Origin: JBEBSD01 sp040394475
GTDB taxonomy: Bacteria > Bacteroidota > Bacteroidia > Cytophagales > Spirosomataceae
Reading direction: 5' to 3'
DNA length: 35,360 bases
Assembly: GCA_040394475.1 (NCBI GenBank)
Contig: JBEBSD010000063.1
Location: 1 to 35,360 of the forward strand
Positions 25,592 to 35,100 of this stretch are shown here, piece after piece. Under the pieces are notes generated by a model that saw only the letters and a program-made list of their open reading frames with translations, was not told the origin of the DNA and ran no database searches. How positions within the stretch are numbered: position 1 is the first letter of the stretch; each line of letters starts with the position of its first letter. A program made the position numbers and the translations under genes.

Positions 25592-25594
25592 TGA

Positions 25595-26461
25595 TCAGGA
25601 TACGGTGCAGATCCCGATACTTTGTTTCAACGACTCAAACCAGTCTCTTTTCGGAATAAATTCCTGGCCTACATACCCCTTGTATCCCGTTTCTGAAATA
25701 GCTTTCATGATAGCCGGGTAGTAGAGTTCCTGCGTTTCGTCGATTTCGTTTCTTCCCGGGTTGCCCCCGGTGTGAAAATGACCGATGTACTGGATGTTTT
25801 CACGGATGGTCCGGATAATGTCTCCCTCCATAATCTGCATATGGTAGATGTCATAAAGGAGCTTAAAATGATCAGAGCCCAGTCGTTTACAAAGCTCTAC
25901 ACCCCATGCGGTGTGATCGCACTGGTAATCTTTATGATCGACTTTGCTGTTGAGCAGCTCCATAATCAGGGTTACCTTATGTTTCTCAGCGACGGGAATT
26001 AACCGTTTCAGCCCTTTGATACAGTTTTCAAGACCTTCTTCTTCGCCTTTTCCGTTCCGGTTTCCCGAGAAACAGATAAGGGTGGAGAGGCCGGCTGCGG
26101 CCACCTGCGGAATCACGGCTTCATAAGAAGCCACCAGCTCATCGTGATAAACCGGGTCGTTGAACCCTTTTTCGATGCCCTTGCCGGCGCCGTGCGGCAG
26201 GGCGCAGTCCAGCCCGTGTTTCTTAAGGATGGGCCACTCCTTCGGCCCCATCAGCTCGACCGAGGTGATTCCGATGGTTTTTACCGCTTCGCAAAAATCC
26301 TCCAGCGGTATCTTATTATAACACCATTTACAAACGGAATGTCTGATGGGGTTGACAAGATGAGGAGCGGGCGCGGAAAGCCCGCCTGCCAGGGACTCCC
26401 CCAAAGGAATCCCTAACGACAGTCCTACCATTGCCTTTACGGCATTTCGGCGGTTGGTCAT
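25595..26461 (-). CDS. Tat-exported hydroxypyruvate isomerase-like TIM-barrel protein
   Basis: The 288-residue protein begins NRRNAVKAMVGLSLG, a twin-arginine-type signal, so it should fold in the cytoplasm and act in the periplasm. The barrel has the full metal-ligand pattern of the Hyi/ketose-3-epimerase group: Glu168 in IMELLN, Asp204 in LLYDIYHMQ, His228 or His230 in IGHFHTGGNPGR, and Glu267 in GQEF. The segment GHFHTGGNPGRNEID closely resembles hydroxypyruvate isomerase. An exported enzyme cannot easily be in glyoxylate metabolism, and the DUF1080 gene 21 bases upstream points to keto-sugar isomerisation, epimerisation or hydration. The GLSTLICFSGNRNG strand is also typical of the family. 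Both genes form one minus strand unit. Confidence 0.88.
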   Translation of the reverse strand: MTNRRNAVKAMVGLSLGIPLGESLAGGLSAPAPHLVNPIRHSVCKWCYNKIPLEDFCEAVKTIGITSVELMGPKEWPILKKHGLDCALPHGAGKGIEKGFNDPVYHDELVASYEAVIPQVAAAGLSTLICFSGNRNGKGEEEGLENCIKGLKRLIPVAEKHKVTLIMELLNSKVDHKDYQCDHTAWGVELCKRLGSDHFKLLYDIYHMQIMEGDIIRTIRENIQYIGHFHTGGNPGRNEIDETQELYYPAIMKAISETGYKGYVGQEFIPKRDWFESLKQSIGICTVS

Positions 26462-26482
26462 AGTGAAGGAAGAATAAGGTGC

Positions 26483-27175
26483 TTATTTGAACTCACGGAT
26501 CCGGATATTACGGAACCATACTTGGTCATTGTGGTCCTGAAGGGCAATATGGCCGCGATCATACTTCGCAAAGCCTTCCCAATCCTTAAACTTGCTGGTC
26601 GCGACCAGTTTATCCCATTCCGGGCCTTTGGTGGGGAATTCTACTACTTTTACCCCGTTCAGCCAGCTTTCACCGCGGCCGTTGCGGATGACGATCTTGG
26701 CCTTATTCCACTGCCCGGCAGGCTTTACGGCATTCAGGTCGGTAGGTGGAAGCAGGTCGTACAATGAACCGGCTTTATGGTTTCCGGCCGACCCTTTAAA
26801 CGAATCCGGATGTTTCGCGTCGTCGAGTACCTGGATTTCCGGACCTGTCTGATAGGGTTGGGAGAATTTTTTATCTTCATGGACGTGGTACATCACGCCG
26901 CTATTCCCCCCTTCGCTGATTTTCCATTCCAGCTCCAGTTCAAAGTCGCCGTATTGTCCGACAGTGACCAGGTTCCCGCCCCCTTTTTCGACCATTACCA
27001 TGGCGCCGTCTTCAATTTTCCATTTATCGGATATACCCGTTTGGTTATAATTGCGCCATCCGTCAAAGTTTTTGCCATTGAACAACTTCACCCATTTGCC
27101 GGGCTTCTGGGCCTGCACGACTGAGATGCCGGCGAAAATTGCGCCAATAAGAGCCATTAAGACTATTTTTTTCAT
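26483..27175 (-). CDS. DUF1080 protein (3-keto-glycoside hydrolase/lyase family), exported
   Basis: The 230-residue protein has a signal peptide (1-22, ending VQAQ) and starts its domain with KLFNGKNFDGW (30-40), the PF06439 hallmark. It also shows NSGVMYHVHED, GPEIQVLDDAKHPD, GQWNKAKIVIRNGRGESWLNG and the closing GHIALQDHNDQVWFRNIRIREF. This is the classic short form of the family, more typical than the copy at 8628-9407. It would act on 3-keto glycosides in the periplasm. It is the first gene of a two-gene unit with the Tat-exported TIM barrel. Related pairs in Bacteroides have been connected to a 3-keto-glycoside lyase and hydratase route. The exact activity here is inferred. Confidence 0.9.
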   Translation of the reverse strand: MKKIVLMALIGAIFAGISVVQAQKPGKWVKLFNGKNFDGWRNYNQTGISDKWKIEDGAMVMVEKGGGNLVTVGQYGDFELELEWKISEGGNSGVMYHVHEDKKFSQPYQTGPEIQVLDDAKHPDSFKGSAGNHKAGSLYDLLPPTDLNAVKPAGQWNKAKIVIRNGRGESWLNGVKVVEFPTKGPEWDKLVATSKFKDWEGFAKYDRGHIALQDHNDQVWFRNIRIREFK

Positions 27176-27203
27176 ACCAACAGAAAAGATTTATAGATAA
27201 ATG

Positions 27204-27211
27204 TAATTTTG
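27204..27211 (+). promoter_or_regulatory. Possible -7 element upstream of the HIT gene (TAATTTTG)
   Basis: Exact TAnnTTTG match in the 133-base divergent region between the DUF1080 and HIT genes. No TTG is correctly spaced upstream, and the leader would be about 90 bases. Confidence 0.25.
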
Positions 27212-27308
27212 TATACAAGTTGTAATATTAATGCTTTCTTTATTTTTTGGTGCAATTATCCGGGATATATATTTTCCCGAAAGCAGCAAAACGCCTAACA
27301 AAACGCTA

Positions 27309-27698
27309 ATGGCTTCCATATTTTCCAGAATTGCCGCCCGGGAGATCCCGGCCCATATCCTAGCAGAAGACGCCGATTTTCTGGCATTTTTAGATGCTTT
27401 TCCTATTGCCAGGGGCCATGCCCTGGTCATTCCGAAACAGGAAGTAGATTATATTTTTGAGCTGAGTGAAGAAAAGTACCTCGGCCTGATGAAGTTTGCC
27501 CGCAAGGTAGCGCCGGCTATCGAAAAGGTTATTCCCTGTGAACGGATTGGAATGGCCGTAGTAGGGCTGGAAGTGCCGCATGTCCATATTCATTTGATCC
27601 CGCTCAATACGATGTCGGATATGGATTTCAGTAAGAAACTGGGATTAACACAGGATGAGCTGGCTGAAATTGCCTTGTCGATCCGTAAACAGCTCTAG
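27309..27698 (+). CDS. HIT family nucleotide hydrolase
   Basis: The 129-residue protein carries the histidine triad HVHIHLIPL (91-99, His91/93/95), with the conserved opening ASIFSRIAAREIPAHILAE and GHALVIPK. HIT proteins hydrolyse nucleotide phosphoramidates or dinucleoside polyphosphates in the cytoplasm. The ATG at 27309 is chosen because family members begin with M(A/S)IFxKI. The longer frame from a 27231 ATG would add an unrelated hydrophobic stretch. Its last 4 bases overlap the end of the convergent Wzi gene. Confidence 0.94.
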   Translation: MASIFSRIAAREIPAHILAEDADFLAFLDAFPIARGHALVIPKQEVDYIFELSEEKYLGLMKFARKVAPAIEKVIPCERIGMAVVGLEVPHVHIHLIPLNTMSDMDFSKKLGLTQDELAEIALSIRKQL

Positions 27699-29185
27699 AA
27701 AAACAGGTGTTTGCGCAACGATAGCATGCCGCCATAGGTGACGGGGTAGAGGTCCCCGTAGTCCATCCCGAAGGCGCCGCTGATGGTCAGTCCTCCCAGC
27801 CAGTCGGTGCTGCGTTTGAGGGAAATCATGCCCGACCACTGCGAAAGTCCTTCGGCCGGCCATCGGCCTTCCAGGTCGTATACGCCAAAGTTCCGGGAGT
27901 AGGAAATCTTCGTCGTCCACGTTAATGCATTGAAAATAGCGCCTTTAAGGCCCACATGAGCTACCCAAACACGGTTGTTGTTGGTGAAGGAGTCACCATA
28001 CACGTACCGTTGCCCCAAATGGCGGGTATCGCTTCCCGGTGTGATAAAGGGGGTTCCGATGGTTCGCTGTAAATACGACCAGCCGTCGCGGACCTGGTAA
28101 TTATTGAAATAGTTGCTCCGTCCGCCGAGTCGCGGATCGGTGGCGCTGAACGCGCTGCCGCCCTGGTGTTTGGTGTACAGGAACTCGAAAACGCCTTCAT
28201 GTATTTCGAATGGGGCTCCATAAACGGTATTTTTACGGATCCGCACGCCATTCAGTCCATCCGCTATATTGCGCAGGTACGCGAAGGAGCCGTCTTCATA
28301 AATACTTTGGCGGTAAAAGAAAAAGTCGGCTTCGTAGGTTTTGATTTCCATGCCCAGGTCCACACTGCCGAGGTGATTGCCAATCCGGTTGGTGCTATCG
28401 TGAAGGTCCTGGCCCGCGCCGCCTTTTATCCCGAACACGACATCCAGGTATTTTTTGGGCATCTGCTTATCGGTCAGGTCCTCATCATTTCGGAAATAAG
28501 GGCTTTGTCCGCCCCACTGGGCCTGGTGATTCATGCCGGCATACAGCCGCAGCCAGCCTGCCGGGTTTCCGGCACGCAGGTAAAGCTGTTTCTGATGGAG
28601 TCTCAGGTTCGAGGTGACTTCCCGGTTGCGGTCCATGAGGCCATCGGAATAGAATCCCATAAACTGCAGCCAATTGTTGGTAAACGGGACACCTGTATAC
28701 TCATAAACCCCGATCTGGACCTTCAGGGGAGGCATGGCATTCCCCGACATCGCATAAGCGCCCATGCCAAGCGTACTGTCCCCTAAACCGACCTGTTGTT
28801 TTTTTCTTCCTGCCCATAACTCCAGGTTCCCCTTACGAATGCCGCCATAGGCTTCCGGAAGCAGGAATTTGGCTTCGTTGGTAATTGTTTCGAGGGCTTC
28901 CACTCCACCTGTTAGACGCCAGCCCGCCGGTTCACTGCCCAGGTGGCGCGTCCCTGCCCAGCCGATTCTAAGTCCTCCGCCGTTACCGGATTTGGGAATG
29001 GTGCCCCATTGGTTGGCTTGCAGCCAGAAAGGAGTCCAGTCGGTATGAGAAGCTCCGATTCCGAAAGCTTCCACGAATGCCGAGTCGTTTTTTACAGAGG
29101 TTTCGTCGGGAGTACGCGATTGTGCCTGTAAGAATGTCGGGGCAAAAGCTCCCACAGCAAAGGCCAGACGCAAGATAATGTTCAT
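27695..29185 (-). CDS. Capsule assembly Wzi-family outer membrane protein
   Basis: The 496-residue protein has a signal peptide (1-22, ending LQAQ) and repeated amphipathic beta-strands through to a terminal LRKHLFF, as expected for an outer membrane barrel. The segments SHTDWTPFWLQANQWGTIP (near 45-65), GGVEALETITNEAKFLLPEAYGG and LELWAGRKKQQVGLGD are characteristic of the Caps_assemb_Wzi family (PF14052). In E. coli, Wzi is a lectin-like barrel that anchors capsule polysaccharide on the surface. The Bacteroidota homologues are less well defined. No other capsule gene is adjacent. The gene ends within the HIT gene on the opposite strand. Confidence 0.88.
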   Translation of the reverse strand: MNIILRLAFAVGAFAPTFLQAQSRTPDETSVKNDSAFVEAFGIGASHTDWTPFWLQANQWGTIPKSGNGGGLRIGWAGTRHLGSEPAGWRLTGGVEALETITNEAKFLLPEAYGGIRKGNLELWAGRKKQQVGLGDSTLGMGAYAMSGNAMPPLKVQIGVYEYTGVPFTNNWLQFMGFYSDGLMDRNREVTSNLRLHQKQLYLRAGNPAGWLRLYAGMNHQAQWGGQSPYFRNDEDLTDKQMPKKYLDVVFGIKGGAGQDLHDSTNRIGNHLGSVDLGMEIKTYEADFFFYRQSIYEDGSFAYLRNIADGLNGVRIRKNTVYGAPFEIHEGVFEFLYTKHQGGSAFSATDPRLGGRSNYFNNYQVRDGWSYLQRTIGTPFITPGSDTRHLGQRYVYGDSFTNNNRVWVAHVGLKGAIFNALTWTTKISYSRNFGVYDLEGRWPAEGLSQWSGMISLKRSTDWLGGLTISGAFGMDYGDLYPVTYGGMLSLRKHLFF

Positions 29186-29542
29186 TAAGCGAGGACTTCT
29201 TTAATGGTATATACAGGTGGATTCCCTATAGAATGACAGGTACAAAAGTCTGTATATTATTTGAAGAATGCATGCTCCAACCTGATAAAATTAAATCGAT
29301 GCCGGTTCCTGCGAACCCGGATAACGCGCTGCAGGCACTGAAATTACCGCGAACAGCGGGTACAAACCGGGCGCCTTGCAGCCCTTTGGCGAAGAGATTC
29401 CGGGGAGCTTCCTGGAGGTGTTTTCGTGATCCGGGATTGCACCGGGTAAGGAAGGGCTTTGAATTATGTCTGTTAGTAACAAAAAATATTAAAATTTGCT
29501 GACTATCTTTGTCTTCTTTTTTATACTAGTAAAGCGCGTAGC
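29186..29542. other. 357-bp divergent intergenic region (Wzi / RND)
   Basis: No supported gene is present. Open frames here (29233-29502 + and 29291-29482 -) give unrelated low-quality translations. A -7 element for the RND gene lies at 29504-29511. A small inverted repeat, CCGC (29347-29350) with GCGG (29356-29359), is seen. I cannot identify a promoter for the Wzi gene. Confidence 0.45.
29504..29511 (+). promoter_or_regulatory. -7 promoter element for the RND transporter (TATCTTTG)
   Basis: Exact TAnnTTTG match ending 31 bases before the ATG at 29543. The -33 region is AT-rich without a well-spaced TTG. Confidence 0.4.
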
Positions 29543-31879
29543 ATGTGGAATACCATTTCCAAATCGATTCTTAAATTTCGTACCCTCTGGATTGTTCTCA
29601 TTGTTATTGCTACGCTGCTGATGTCCTGGCAGGCCAGTAAAATAGAGCTCGCCTATAATTTTACCAGAATTCTGCCGGCAACCGATCCAACCGAAATGGA
29701 ATACATTGAATTCCGGAAGCTTTTCGGAGAAGATGCGGGGGCGATGATGATCGGCTGGGAGGATCCGGATATTTTCAAACTGGAGAAATTCCGTGACTGG
29801 CAAACGTTATCCGAAGAACTTAAGAATGTAGCCGGTGTAAAAAACGTGCTTTCGGTAACTAACCTGGTCAGGCCTGTCAAGGACGACAGCCTGTCGCGTT
29901 TTCAGTTTGTGCCGGTGGTGGGGAAGCCGCCGGGATCACAGGAAGAACTGGACCGGATCCGGGAGGAAATCTCGGGGCTTCCTTTTTACGAAGGACTGAT
30001 TTTTAACAAACAGCTGAATGTCACCCTGATGGTGGTAACATTCAACGATAAGGACATCAACACCAAGGCCCGGATGGATATCGTACGGGATGTGCGTGGA
30101 TTGGCGGAAGCATTTGGCGCCAGAAACAACACAGAGCTCCATTTTTCGGGAATGCCTTTTATCCGGACGGCCATGATGAAAATGGTGTCGAGTGAGATGG
30201 TGCTCTTTTTGGTGATGGCCGTACTGGTTACAGCGTTAATTTTATGGTTTTTTTTCCGGTCGCTGCGGCTTACGTTTGTTTCCATTGGGATTGTACTGGT
30301 AGGAGTGATTTTTTCACTCGGTACCTTGCAGTTGTTCGGCTATAAAATCAGCATTCTGACCGGCTTGCTGCCGCCCTTGCTGATTGTCATCGGGGTGCCG
30401 AACTGTGTATTCCTGATCAATAAATACCAGAGTGAGTTACGGGAGCATGGTAATAAAGAGCAGGCGCTGCACCAGATGGTGGCTCAGATCGGATTATCCA
30501 CGTTGCTGGCCAATCTGACGACCGCGATTGGTTTCGGTGTCTTCTATTTTACCAATACTGCCCTGCTGGTTGAATTCGGAGTGGTGTCGGCGATTAATGT
30601 GATGATCACCTATGTGCTGTGCCTGGTGCTGCTGACCATTACGCTTTATTATATGGACGTGCCGAAACGACGTCACCTGAAACACCTGGACGGCGCCTGG
30701 GCAGAAGGTATTCTGCGACGGGTCAACCATTGGGTGCTGCACAAACGCCGGATTATTTATGGCGTAATGGTGGTGTTGATCCTGGTCGCGGCATACGGGA
30801 TCACCAAAATCAAGGTAGTGGGATTCGTGGTCGATGACCTTCCGAAAGATAATGTGGTGTACCGGGACCTTCGTTTTTTCGAAAGCCGGTTTAGCGGCGT
30901 GCTGCCGTTTGAGATCGTGATCGATACCCGGGAACCTAACGGGGTTTTTGGGAACCAGGCCAGAACCCTCTATAAAATCAAGGCGCTCCAGACCGAAATG
31001 GAGCAGTATTCCGAGTTTTCCAAACCGGTTTCGGTCACGGAAGCTACGCGGTTTCTGTACCAGGGCTTTCGGGGGGGAGATGCGAAATACTATGTGCTGC
31101 CCGGCGCCATGGAGCTGGCAAAGCTGGCCCCTTACCTGGCGCCGCAGGCAGACACTTCCTCCAACCAGATGCTGAAGAACTTTTTGAATGAGGATCGCAG
31201 CATCACCCGGGTGAGCTATCAGATGGCCGACGTCGGATCGGTTCGCATTAAGGAATTACTGGCGTCGATCCGCCCTAAAATAGATTCTATTTTCCCGCCC
31301 GAAACTTATAAGGTAAGCACTACCGGGCACAGCCTGGTCTTTCTCAAAAGCAATGATTACCTGTTGGACAACCTGTTCGAAAGTCTGATTATTGCGATTC
31401 TTCTGATCGCCCTGGTCGGGATGATCCTGTTTCGGTCCGTATGGGTAATCCTGATGTCCAAATTGCCTTGTTTGATTCCGCTTGCTCTTACAGCGGGCAT
31501 AATGGGCTATTTTGACATCCATTTTAAGCCTACCACGATCCTCATCTTCAGTATCACCTTTGGGATTGCCTCGGACGGCACTGTTTATTTCCTGACCCGT
31601 TACCGGCATGAACTGCGTAACAGAGGATTGTCCGTGCAGCAGGCAATTACCAACGCCCTGTACGGCACCGGGCTGAGTATGATCTATACGGCGATCATCC
31701 TGTTTTGCGGGTTCTCTATCTTTGCGGCATCGAGTTTCGGAGGAACTGCCGACATGGGCATTATGGTATCGATTACGCTGCTGGTCGCGATGTGCACCAA
31801 CCTGATCCTCCTCCCGGCGCTGATGTATTCGATCCACAGCCGTGTGGAGGACAAAGAGAAGGAACCGGCGGTTTTATAA
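29543..31879 (+). CDS. RND/MMPL-family transporter (HAE3-like)
   Basis: The 778-residue protein has the duplicated RND layout. TM1 is at about 13-30, a periplasmic domain follows to about 210, and TM2-6 span about 215-365 with GLLPPLLIVIGVPNCVFLINKY as the central sterol-sensing-like helix. TM7 is near 405-423, then comes a second periplasmic domain, then TM8-12 (about 630-770) with ILIFSITFGIASDGTVYFLTRY. The size is below that of drug-efflux RND pumps (about 1000 residues) and fits HAE3/MMPL exporters of lipids or hopanoids. No membrane fusion protein or outer membrane factor is encoded alongside, so it probably moves a lipid-like substrate within the envelope. It has its own -7 element. 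Confidence 0.9.
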   Translation: MWNTISKSILKFRTLWIVLIVIATLLMSWQASKIELAYNFTRILPATDPTEMEYIEFRKLFGEDAGAMMIGWEDPDIFKLEKFRDWQTLSEELKNVAGVKNVLSVTNLVRPVKDDSLSRFQFVPVVGKPPGSQEELDRIREEISGLPFYEGLIFNKQLNVTLMVVTFNDKDINTKARMDIVRDVRGLAEAFGARNNTELHFSGMPFIRTAMMKMVSSEMVLFLVMAVLVTALILWFFFRSLRLTFVSIGIVLVGVIFSLGTLQLFGYKISILTGLLPPLLIVIGVPNCVFLINKYQSELREHGNKEQALHQMVAQIGLSTLLANLTTAIGFGVFYFTNTALLVEFGVVSAINVMITYVLCLVLLTITLYYMDVPKRRHLKHLDGAWAEGILRRVNHWVLHKRRIIYGVMVVLILVAAYGITKIKVVGFVVDDLPKDNVVYRDLRFFESRFSGVLPFEIVIDTREPNGVFGNQARTLYKIKALQTEMEQYSEFSKPVSVTEATRFLYQGFRGGDAKYYVLPGAMELAKLAPYLAPQADTSSNQMLKNFLNEDRSITRVSYQMADVGSVRIKELLASIRPKIDSIFPPETYKVSTTGHSLVFLKSNDYLLDNLFESLIIAILLIALVGMILFRSVWVILMSKLPCLIPLALTAGIMGYFDIHFKPTTILIFSITFGIASDGTVYFLTRYRHELRNRGLSVQQAITNALYGTGLSMIYTAIILFCGFSIFAASSFGGTADMGIMVSITLLVAMCTNLILLPALMYSIHSRVEDKEKEPAVL

Positions 31880-32133
31880 TGCCCGGGCACCCGGATCAGG
31901 ATGGTGCAGGATAGTTTTACTCGCTTCAAGTATAAATATTGGCTATGGAAAGTTGTACTATTCGACGGCTTCCCGAGGTTGGTTCAGGTGAAATTTATTA
32001 ACAGCTTCGTTAGAGTAACATCCGGTAAATGTCGTCTTTTTTGAAAGCGGATGCATGCTTTTCTATAGAAAGGTATTTCAGCGACAGAATAGCTCATTGG
32101 TTGTAACTAAATATAAACTCTTATTCCTTTTAC
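31880..32133. other. 254-bp intergenic region
   Basis: No gene or clear promoter is visible. It contains the 12-bp palindrome TTTCTATAGAAA at 32060-32071, a possible binding site of unknown meaning, 63 bases before the start of the next gene. Confidence 0.35.
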
Positions 32134-35100
32134 ATGTTCAATCCGAATAAACGAAAGAAAAATGTAGTGTCGGCACTGCTCATAGGCGGGTTAATCGCAG
32201 TAGCGTTCGGGACAATGCATTTTACCCAGTCAGATACCCTGAAAATTCAGAAAGGGTCCCGTATTATACTGATAGGGAATAACCTGTGTTCCCGTATGAT
32301 GAATTTCGGGCATTTTGAAACCGAATTGCAACTTCGTTACCCGGAGAGTGAATTGTTCATCCGTAACATGTGCGATGGCGGCAATACCCCCGGCTTTCGT
32401 CCGAGTTCGAACCGGAACGATCCCTGGGCATTCGAGGGAGCCGAGAAATTTCAAACCGAACTGGCCACCAAGTCAGGCAGTGTAGGACATATGGAGTCGC
32501 CGGATGAGTGGATCACCCGTTTGGAAGCGGATATTGTGCTTGCATTTTTCGGGTACAATGAATCGTTTCAGGGAGCCGCCGGTTTGCAAAACTACAAAGC
32601 CGAACTCGAAGCATTTATAAAGCACACCCAGTCGCAATTGTACAACGGCAAAACGGCACCGCAGCTGGCCCTCGTTTCACCGATTGCCTTTGAAGACCTT
32701 TCGTCACGTATGGACCTGCCCGATGGGAAAAAGGAAAACCAGCAACTGGCCCTGTATACCCAGGCCATGAAGGAAGTGGCCGCTAAAAACAAGGTGCTTT
32801 TTGTGGATGTGTTTGCCCCGAGCAAGAAATGGTTCGAAAGCGCCAAAACCCCGCTGACCATCGATGGCTCACAGCTGGACGATGAGGGGTATAAAAGGCT
32901 GGGCGTGTTGTTGACGGATAAGCTGTTCGGAGCCACTTCCGTAAAAGCAGCGGCCCACCGGGAACTCGTCCATAAAGCGGTTCAGGAAAAGAACTGGATG
33001 TGGCACTACGATATTAAAATCCCCAATGGCGTGCATGTTTATGGTCGCCGGTATAATCCGTTCGGGCAGGATAATTACCCCATGGAAATCGAAAAAATCA
33101 GGCAGATGACGGCAATACGGGACCGGGCTGTCTGGGCGGCTGCCAAAGGACAGCAGCTGGATCTGGCGGCGCTCGACAAAGAAACCCGTACACTGCCGGA
33201 GGTGAAAACCAATTATAACCCGGATAAAAACGGCAGCTTGCGCTATCTGTATGAAGAAGAGGCGCTGGCTTCTTTTAAGTTGCCGCCAGGGTATAAAATT
33301 GAGCTGTTTGCTTCGGAAAAGGAGTTTCCGGATCTGGCCAACCCAGTGCAGCTTTCGTTCGACAATAAAGGCCGCCTGTGGGTGGCAACGATGCCAAGCT
33401 ATCCCCATTACAAGCCGGGAGACGAGAAACCCAATGACAAAATTCTGATTCTGGAAGATACCGACGGCGACGGTAAAGCGGATAAACAAACCGTTTTCGC
33501 GGATGGTCTGCACCTGCCGGTAGGATTTGAAATCGAGGCGGAAGGGGTTTACATTTCACAGGGAACCAACTTTAAGCGCTATACGGATACGGATGGCGAT
33601 GACAAGGCCGATAAAAAGGAAATTTTACTGAGTGGCTTTGACGATCATGATACGCACCACAATATCCATGCGTTTTGCGCAGACCCTTCCGGGTCGATTT
33701 ACATGGGAGAAGGGGTATTCCTGCATACGAATGTAGAAACCTCCTACGGACCGGTACGGGCGACCAACGGCGGGTTTTACCGGTACAACCCTAAAAGACA
33801 CCAGTTGGAACGCACGGCACAGTTGTCGATCCCGAATCCCTGGGGAATTGCTTTCGACGACTGGGGACAGCCTTTCTTCTGCGAAACTTCGGGTCCGGAT
33901 GTACGCTGGATGCTGCCCGGAACGGTGCTGCCGCGTTACGGGGAAGCTACGCATAAATCGGTTAACCTGATTGAGGATGCCCACCGGGTGCGTCCTACTT
34001 CCGGACTGGAATTTATTTCGAGCCGGCATTTCCCGGATGAAGTGCAGGGAGATTTGCTCATTAACAATACAATTGGTTTCCTGGGAACCAAACAGCATAC
34101 GATAGAGGAAAACGGTACAGGGTATAAAAGCCGTCACCGCCAGGATCTGCTGGTGAGTTCGGACCGGAATTTCCGGCCGGTGGATATGGAGTTTGCACCC
34201 GACGGGTCGTTATACATCGTTGACTGGCACAATGTGCTGATCGGGCACATGCAGCACAATGCAAGGGACCCATTGAGAGACCATGTACATGGAAGGATCT
34301 ACCGGATTACCTATCCGTCCCGTCCTTTGGTACAGCCTGCTAAAATTGACGGCGCCAGTGTGGATGAACTGCTTGATAACCTAAAGCTGCCGGAATACCG
34401 TACCCGCTACCGTACCCGTCGTGAGCTCAGGGGCAAAAAGGAAACAGAGGTTTTACCCCGTCTGACAGCATGGATAGCGAAGCTGGACAAAAACGATGCC
34501 CGGTACGAGCACCATCTGCTGGAAGCACTTTGGGTAAGCTGGGGATTGAACCAGGTAGACCAGCAATTGGTACGGCAACTGCTGAATGCAAAGGATTTCA
34601 AGGTCAGGGCTGCCGCAGTGCGGGCAGTACATTACAACGGCCACCGCTTGGCTGATCAGCAAAACCTGCTGATGCAGGCGGCAGCTGACGAAAACAGCCG
34701 TGTACGGCTGGAGGCGGTGGTGGCTGCTTCCTGGCTGCCGAAAGAAAAAGGGCTGGCAATCCTCGCGGAGGTGGCTAAAAAGCCGCTGGACGAATGGATG
34801 GTTCATGCACACGAGACAGCTGTGGCGCACCTGAATGGTATTTCGGTGAAAGAAAAGAAACAGGAGGAGCGTCTGGCCACTACCCTTAAAGGAGATGCGC
34901 TAGCGTTGTACCGGGAAGGGAAGGCCATTTACGCCCAGGAGGGTTTCTGCACTACCTGCCACCAGGAAGACGGCAGGGGGTTGACCGCCTCCGGATTCCC
35001 GCCGTTGGCCGGTACCCGCTGGGTAAACGGAAATGAAGACCGCTTGATCAAGCTGGTGCTCAACGGGATGCTGGGACCGATTGAGGTTCTGGGAAAACCC

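Noticed and set aside
29233..29502. Open frame upstream of the RND gene
   Set aside because: Translation looks random, with no start context or family resemblance; it lies in a promoter-bearing gap.
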